A DNA stretch of 14,629 nucleotides. Source: Thermoplasmata archaeon. Lineage in GTDB: Archaea; Thermoplasmatota; E2; UBA202; JdFR-43. The DNA is taken from assembly GCA_021158865.1 (NCBI GenBank), contig JAGGSX010000146.1, forward strand, positions 1 to 14,629. Direction: 5' to 3'. The notes beneath the pieces are model-generated. The model had not been told where the DNA came from, made no database searches, and saw nothing but the letters and a program-made list of their open reading frames with translations. The position numbers and the translations under genes are program-made. This document shows positions 10,298-14,629 of this stretch, one piece after another. Within the stretch, counting starts at the first letter, position 1. The number at the start of each line of letters is the position of its first letter.

Positions 10298-10714
10298 ATG
10301 AAAATAAAGATAAACCAGCAGGAAATGCAATATATGGCTATTGCTGAAGGAATGACAAGGGCACCTATTGTGGATTGTGTGGAAAGAGATAATAGAATAA
10401 CTTTCATCGTTGGAAAAGGTAAACTTGGAAAAGCTGTGGGGAAAGAAGCACACAACATAAAGAAACTTGAAAAATTTTTTAGAAAGGAAATAAGATTTGT
10501 TGAATATGATGATGATATAAAGCAATTTATAATAAATTTATTCAAACCATTTAGATTGGATAGAATAATTGTTGATGAAGGCAAAAACATTGTAAGCGTT
10601 GTTGTGAACGAGCATGATAAAGGGAAGGCAATTGGAAAGGATGGAAGAAATATAAAAATTTTGAGGGAAATAGCAAAAAGACAGCACGGAATAAATGAAA
10701 TAAAAGTTTTATAG
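10298..10714 (+). CDS. nusA: Transcription factor NusA, archaeal two-KH form
   Basis: The archaeal NusA-like protein, 138 residues from the ATG at 10298, consisting of two KH domains without the N-terminal RNA polymerase-binding and S1 domains of bacterial NusA. The second KH loop is intact (GKDG at 113-116, in AIGKDGRNIKIL). The first reads GKEA at 48-51 (AVGKEAHNI), so its GxxG loop has lost the last glycine. A TTG at 10274 would add eight residues but lies inside rpl30e and gives a non-family N-terminus, so the ATG one base after the rpl30e stop is preferred. It closes the polymerase operon. In many archaea rps12, rps7 and fusA would follow; here the operon ends. Confidence 0.92.
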   Translation: MKIKINQQEMQYMAIAEGMTRAPIVDCVERDNRITFIVGKGKLGKAVGKEAHNIKKLEKFFRKEIRFVEYDDDIKQFIINLFKPFRLDRIIVDEGKNIVSVVVNEHDKGKAIGKDGRNIKILREIAKRQHGINEIKVL

Positions 10715-10741
10715 GGAGAAATTTTACTTTCCAGACCGATA

Positions 10742-10751
10742 TTTTTAAAAT
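10742..10751 (+). promoter_or_regulatory. TATA-like element for purP, leaderless transcript likely
   Basis: TTTTTAAAAT begins 30 bases before the purP ATG (10772), so transcription about 25 bases downstream of its centre would start at or next to the start codon. No Shine-Dalgarno sequence lies between, consistent with a leaderless mRNA. The same ten bases occur in the same relation to gltX on the other strand. The gap from the end of nusA is 57 bases. Confidence 0.65.
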
Positions 10752-10771
10752 CCCCTCTTATATTACTTTTA

Positions 10772-11830
10772 ATGGGAATAGAAGAAATAATTTCGTCTTA
10801 TGATAAAAAGGATATAAGGATAACCACCGTCTGCTCCCATTCCAGTCTGCAAATTTTTAATGGTGCAAGGAAAGAGGGATTCAAAAGTATTGGGATAGCA
10901 ATAAAAGAAGAGCCATCCTTTTACAAGGCATTTCCTCTTGGCAAACCGGATGAATTCTTTATTGTAGAAAATTACAAAAAAATAAATGAATATTCTTCCC
11001 ATTTCCATAAAAAAAATGCAATAATCATTCCGCACGGCTCATTTGTTGAATATATGGGAGCTGAAAATTTTTTTAAAATGAATATTCCAACTTTTGGAAA
11101 TAAATCTGTTCTGCAATGGGAATCAGATAGAGAAAAAGAAAGACAATGGCTGGAAGAAGCCGGCATAAAAATGCCAGAAATAATTGAAGATGCTAAAGAT
11201 ATAAACAAGCCGGTAATAGTAAAGTATTATGGAGCAAAAGGTGGGAGAGGTTTCTTCATAGCGAAAGATTATAATGACTTCAAGAAGAAAATTGATGAAA
11301 GCAAGCCATACATAATACAAGAATTTTTGATTGGAACAAGATATTACATACACTACTTTTATTCTCCAATTCAAAAAAATGGTTATCCTGTTGGAAATGG
11401 AAGCCTGCAATTATTGTCCATAGATAGAAGAGATGAAACAAATATTGATGAAGCCCATCGTCTGGGTTCAATTTCAGAACTTGAAGATATGGGCATTCAG
11501 CCGACTTTTATTGTTACTGGCAACATTCCAATTGTCTTACGCGAATCATTGCTTCCAAAAGTATTTGATATGGGGGCAAGGGTTGTTAAAAAAGCATACC
11601 AGCTTTTTGGAGGGTTGGTCGGACCATTCTGTCTTGAAACTGTTGTTACAGATGCCCTTCAATTTCGCGTATTCGAAATTTCAGCAAGAATCGTTGCTGG
11701 AACAAACTTATTTATTTCTGGAAGCCCTTATTCAGATTTGATTCAGCCAAGCTTGTCAACTGGACAGAGAATAGCACAGGAAATAAAAGTGGCAATTGAG
11801 CGGGATAAGTTGGATAAAATATTATCATAA
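10772..11830 (+). CDS. purP: FAICAR synthetase, formate-dependent (PurP)
   Basis: PurP performs the penultimate purine step in archaea: AICAR plus formate and ATP gives FAICAR, ADP and phosphate, replacing the folate-dependent PurH domain. The 352-residue protein follows the known family closely: CSHSSLQIFNGARKEGF near residue 21, IPHGSF at 86-91, the ATP-grasp nucleotide-binding loop GAKGGRGFF at 154-162, YYIHYFYSP, GNIPIVLRESLLP, GPFCLETV and EISARIVAGTN, ending in LDKILS. Length is near the usual 360. The gene stands apart from the nusA operon by 57 bases and has its own TATA-like element. Archaea may carry PurP paralogues of uncertain function, so activity rather than family is the less certain part. 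No other purine gene is nearby. Confidence 0.93.
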   Translation: MGIEEIISSYDKKDIRITTVCSHSSLQIFNGARKEGFKSIGIAIKEEPSFYKAFPLGKPDEFFIVENYKKINEYSSHFHKKNAIIIPHGSFVEYMGAENFFKMNIPTFGNKSVLQWESDREKERQWLEEAGIKMPEIIEDAKDINKPVIVKYYGAKGGRGFFIAKDYNDFKKKIDESKPYIIQEFLIGTRYYIHYFYSPIQKNGYPVGNGSLQLLSIDRRDETNIDEAHRLGSISELEDMGIQPTFIVTGNIPIVLRESLLPKVFDMGARVVKKAYQLFGGLVGPFCLETVVTDALQFRVFEISARIVAGTNLFISGSPYSDLIQPSLSTGQRIAQEIKVAIERDKLDKILS

Positions 11831-11831
11831 C

Positions 11832-11846
11832 TTTTAAATTTAAATA
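11832..11846 (+). promoter_or_regulatory. TATA-like element for the radical SAM gene
   Basis: The A/T-only stretch TTTTAAATTTAAATA immediately follows the purP stop. Its centre is only about 14 bases from the ATG at 11853 but about 26 from the GTG at 11865. This favours either a leaderless start at the GTG or an upstream start reading through from purP. No Shine-Dalgarno sequence precedes either codon. Confidence 0.45.
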
Positions 11847-11852
11847 GCCTAT

Positions 11853-12866
11853 ATGTATATAATTGTGGAAAGGATTGCAAGATTCTGGAAGAAGAAAGAT
11901 GGGAATATTAGATGCACTTTATGCCCTCATAATTGTATAATAAGAGAAGGAAGAAGGGGTTTATGCAAGATAAGAGAAAATAAGAATGGCAAACTATACA
12001 CGCTCGTATACGCTTCATGTTCATCTGCAAATGTAGACCCGATTGAAAAAAAACCATTATTCCATTTCCATCCAGGCAGCATGGTATATTCTTTATCAAC
12101 AGTGGGATGTAATTTAAAATGTATGCATTGCCAGAATTATTCAATCAGCCAGGCGGCGCCAGAAGAAGCATTTTTAGTTGATATATTACCAGAACAGGCT
12201 GTAAAAGAAGCAAAGAAAAAAAGTGATGGGATAGCATTTACATATAATGAGCCAACGATATGGTGGGAATATACTTATGATACTTCAAAACTTGCAAAGC
12301 GTTCTGGCTTATATACTGTTTTTGTTACAAATGGCTATATAAATGAAGAGCCATTAAGAGAAATTTCTCCTTATCTTGATGCGGCAAATGTTGATATAAA
12401 ATCAATGGATGATGAGTTCTATCGAAAAATAACTAAAGGTAGACTTGAGCCAGTTTTAAATGCTGCAAAATTGTATAAGGAGCTTGGCATACATTTAGAA
12501 CTCACCTATCTTATAATTCCAACAAAGAATGATGATGAAGAGCAAATAAAAAAATTTGTTAAATGGGTTATGGAAGAATTTGGAGATGAACAGGTGATTC
12601 ATTTCACAGCCTTTTATCCAACATACAAAATGATTCATCTGCCTCCTACTCCAATAAAAACATTGGTGAGAGCATACAACATTGGAAAAGAACATGGATT
12701 AAAATACATTTATCTTGGAAACGTTCCCCATGGCATTTATGAAAATACTTATTGCCCTGTTTGTGGAAATTTGTTGATAGAAAGATATGGATTTTCCTCT
12801 CGAATTGTAGGAATAAAAAATGGAAGATGCAGTAAATGTGGAACAAAATTGCCTATAATAATTTGA
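11853..12866 (+). CDS. amrS: Radical SAM enzyme of the AmmeMemoRadiSam family (AmrS-like)
   Basis: A 337-residue radical SAM protein, related to pyruvate formate-lyase activating enzymes but closest in layout to AmrS of the AmmeMemoRadiSam group. The 4Fe-4S motif is C86-x3-C90-x2-C93 (CNLKCMHCQN). An N-terminal cysteine set C21, C24, C28 and C38 (CTLCPHNC, then GLC) is characteristic of the family, as is AFTYNEPTIWWEY at 128-140. A C-terminal zinc ribbon is formed by C301-x2-C304 and C326-x2-C329. The reaction of this family is unknown to me. The AMMECR1-like and Memo-like partners are not in this window. The ATG at 11853 is listed, but GTG at 11865 fits the TATA spacing better and would shorten it by four residues. 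It converges on gltX with an 11-base gap. Confidence 0.87.
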   Translation: MYIIVERIARFWKKKDGNIRCTLCPHNCIIREGRRGLCKIRENKNGKLYTLVYASCSSANVDPIEKKPLFHFHPGSMVYSLSTVGCNLKCMHCQNYSISQAAPEEAFLVDILPEQAVKEAKKKSDGIAFTYNEPTIWWEYTYDTSKLAKRSGLYTVFVTNGYINEEPLREISPYLDAANVDIKSMDDEFYRKITKGRLEPVLNAAKLYKELGIHLELTYLIIPTKNDDEEQIKKFVKWVMEEFGDEQVIHFTAFYPTYKMIHLPPTPIKTLVRAYNIGKEHGLKYIYLGNVPHGIYENTYCPVCGNLLIERYGFSSRIVGIKNGRCSKCGTKLPIII

Positions 12867-12877
12867 GATTATAAGCA

Positions 12878-14551
12878 TCATTTATGAGTCAAAATACCAA
12901 CTATGCTACCATTTTTTTCTATTTTTACAAAACCAAACCTCTCAAATTGAACAATTTCGCCATTTTTTACATTTTTTAAATTTTTTTCTGCATATCCTTC
13001 TATAATTTTTAGACTATCTGGATTAAATAATCCATTTTTAAAAGGTGGCATGGCTATAATTACTTTAACTTTTATAAATTCATCACTCACCCATTGTATT
13101 TTCGGCACATCCATCAATTTTTCTCCAGCAAAAGAACCCAAAATCATATCATTTTTATTTTTCACAATAACATTATACAAATCCTTTAATCTAAATTTTT
13201 TTCCTTTTTCAAGATTTTTTGCATCTTCAGAAGAAATGTAAAAATTTCCATTTGTTTTTATCTTTCTTTTTCCCATATCTATAGATGGATGATATTTAAG
13301 GGCAACTTCTTTTTCAGGAGCATTTTCAACAAAGAGTTTTATTGGCTCAGAAACAAAGAAGAATCTTCTTGAAACTTCATCAAGCATCTTTCTATTTATT
13401 GCTTCAAGATTTTCAAATGCCACAACACTTTCGGCTTTTGAAATTCCTTGAGAAAGGACAAATTCTTTTATTGCATCCGGTAAAATCCCCCTTCTTTTAA
13501 GCCCTCTTAACGTTGGCAGTCTTGGGTCATCCCAGCCCATAACAAAGCCTTTTTCAATTAGTGGCTTTAATTTTCTTTTTGAAACTGGCATTCCTTTTAT
13601 GGCAAGCCTGGAAAATTCCATAAGATTTGGCTTTCTCAAATTTAAACAATTCAGGATATAAAAATATACTTTATCTCTGAGTTCATATTCTTTTGTTCTA
13701 AATGGATGCGTAACACCCGATAAAGAATCTTCAATGGCACCATAAAAATCATAGGTGGGCCATACTCTAAAACGTTTACCATGAATTGGATGCGGATAAT
13801 CAATTATTCTGAAAAGTATTGGGTCACGCATTGCTGTATTTGGTGATTTCATATCTCCTTTAAGTCTTATAACAGCTTCTCCTTCCTTCATCTTAAAAAA
13901 TTCATCCCATGGCTGTTCTTTTCTATTCCTGCATGCACATTCTTTTCCCAATCTTCTATTTTTTCTTATTTCTTCTTCCCTGCATGTGCATATATATGCA
14001 CATCCTTTCTCAATCATTTCTTTTGCCAATTCATAATGTTTTGGAATATTATCAGATGTTCTGTATTCCTTATCCCATTCCACACCAAGCCATTTTAAGT
14101 CTTCTTTCTGTGCCTCATAAAATTCTTTTTTCTCATTTAATGGATTGGTATCATCAAAACGAAGAATAAAAATACCATCATACATTTTAGCGTATTCATA
14201 ATCTATTATAGCTGCTTTGGCATGCCCAATATGTAAATAACCATTCGGTTCTGGAGGAAATCTTGTCACAACTTCTCCTTTTTTAGCATTTGGTAGGGGA
14301 GGTAACTTTATTTCTCTTTTTTTCTTTCCTTCATCAATTCTTATTCCAAGTTTTTTAATCTCTTCTTTTTGCTCTTCTAACGAAAGTTTATTCACTTCCT
14401 CAACAACTTCTTTAATAATCTTTATTATCTCTTTTGCTTCTCCTTTAAATTCAGCCATAACTTTTCCAATAACAGATTTCAAACTTGCTTTTCCATTAAA
14501 TTTGACAGCATTTATCAATGCATGTTTTCTTGCAATTTTTTCAACATCCAT
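12878..14551 (-). CDS. gltX: Glutamyl-tRNA synthetase, archaeal type (GluRS)
   Basis: A class I synthetase of 557 residues that attaches glutamate to tRNA-Glu. The archaeal type resembles GlnRS and is often nondiscriminating, charging tRNA-Gln for later amidation. HIGH is at 107-110 in RFPPEPNGYLHIGHAKAA, the KMSKS equivalent is VSKRK at 323-327, and C188-x-C190 with C205-x-C207 form the expected zinc-type cluster. WPTYDFYGAIEDSLSGVTHP is typical, and a C-terminal beta-barrel anticodon-binding region ends the chain. The frame extends to a TTG at 14602, but the ATG at 14551 is preferred: the family N-terminus (MDVEKIARKHALINAVKFNG) starts there, and a TATA-like element lies just upstream. No amidotransferase gene is in the window to test the nondiscriminating role. 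Confidence 0.95.
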   Translation of the reverse strand: MDVEKIARKHALINAVKFNGKASLKSVIGKVMAEFKGEAKEIIKIIKEVVEEVNKLSLEEQKEEIKKLGIRIDEGKKKREIKLPPLPNAKKGEVVTRFPPEPNGYLHIGHAKAAIIDYEYAKMYDGIFILRFDDTNPLNEKKEFYEAQKEDLKWLGVEWDKEYRTSDNIPKHYELAKEMIEKGCAYICTCREEEIRKNRRLGKECACRNRKEQPWDEFFKMKEGEAVIRLKGDMKSPNTAMRDPILFRIIDYPHPIHGKRFRVWPTYDFYGAIEDSLSGVTHPFRTKEYELRDKVYFYILNCLNLRKPNLMEFSRLAIKGMPVSKRKLKPLIEKGFVMGWDDPRLPTLRGLKRRGILPDAIKEFVLSQGISKAESVVAFENLEAINRKMLDEVSRRFFFVSEPIKLFVENAPEKEVALKYHPSIDMGKRKIKTNGNFYISSEDAKNLEKGKKFRLKDLYNVIVKNKNDMILGSFAGEKLMDVPKIQWVSDEFIKVKVIIAMPPFKNGLFNPDSLKIIEGYAEKNLKNVKNGEIVQFERFGFVKIEKNGSIVGILTHK

Positions 14552-14568
14552 GAGTTTTAGAAAATCCC

Positions 14569-14578
14569 ATTTTAAAAA
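14569..14578 (-). promoter_or_regulatory. TATA-like element for gltX, leaderless transcript likely
   Basis: On the minus strand TTTTTAAAAT begins 27 bases before the ATG at 14551, the same ten-base element and similar spacing as at purP. No Shine-Dalgarno sequence separates it from the ATG. It places the transcription start at about the start codon, and the element would lie inside the reading frame if the TTG at 14602 were used; this supports the shorter protein. Confidence 0.6.
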
Positions 14579-14629
14579 CTTTATTACTATTTGATTTGGC
14601 AATGCAATAAATTATGCTAAAATATAAGT

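Noticed and set aside
14551..14602. Longer gltX starting at TTG 14602
   Set aside because: The extra 17 residues do not fit the family N-terminus, and a TATA-like element with leaderless spacing lies within them.
14603..14629. Trailing bases as a gene or RNA
   Set aside because: Only 27 A/T-rich bases; CTAAAATATAAG could be a TATA box for a plus-strand gene beyond the window, but nothing here can confirm it.

Overview
This window is AT-rich archaeal DNA carrying the core transcription and translation machinery. The protein families are archaeal throughout: elongation factor 1A, archaeal S10, RpoH, an unsplit RpoB, RNA polymerase large subunit divided into A' and A'', L30e beside the subunits, short two-KH NusA, PurP, and GluRS of the archaeal/GlnRS-like type. 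EF-1A lacks the crenarchaeal 'eocyte' insertion after the DAPGH motif and reads GVMAQTKEH there, which points to a euryarchaeal-type lineage. The unsplit RpoB argues against most methanogens and halophiles. A Thermoplasmatota-like or related uncultivated lineage is possible but cannot be settled from this window.

Layout. Positions 1-119 hold no gene but have two clear inverted repeats. On the minus strand, tuf (563-1849), rpsJ (250-561) and tRNA-Ser(UGA) (120-206) form the conserved EF-1A / S10 / tRNA-Ser group. Upstream of tuf, positions 1850-1992 contain the tuf promoter and a locally GC-rich potential stem-loop. Next comes a decayed minus-strand gene of the DGC/putative zinc-binding family (1993-2267). 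From 2386 on the plus strand a tight operon runs rpoH, rpoB, rpoA1, rpoA2, rpl30e, nusA (to 10714), with junctions of -8 to +1 nt. A separate plus-strand gene, purP (10772-11830), and then an AmrS-like radical SAM gene (11853-12866) each have their own TATA-like element. gltX (12878-14551) lies on the minus strand and converges on the radical SAM gene.

How the genes relate. The polymerase operon makes the catalytic core of RNA polymerase together with L30e and NusA. The tuf cluster serves elongation and the 30S subunit, and gltX charges tRNA-Glu (and probably tRNA-Gln). PurP is a late purine synthesis enzyme. The usual archaeal continuation after nusA (rps12, rps7, fusA, then tuf) is absent here: tuf-rpsJ-tRNA-Ser sits divergently upstream of rpoH instead.

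I found no mobile element, CRISPR array or defence system. This is largely a housekeeping region. The items most worth a second look are the N-terminal helix-hairpin-helix extension on RpoA2, the frameshifted and internally shortened DGC-family gene, the rearranged str-type cluster, the GC-rich element at 1938-1992, and the shared leaderless-type promoter element of purP and gltX.
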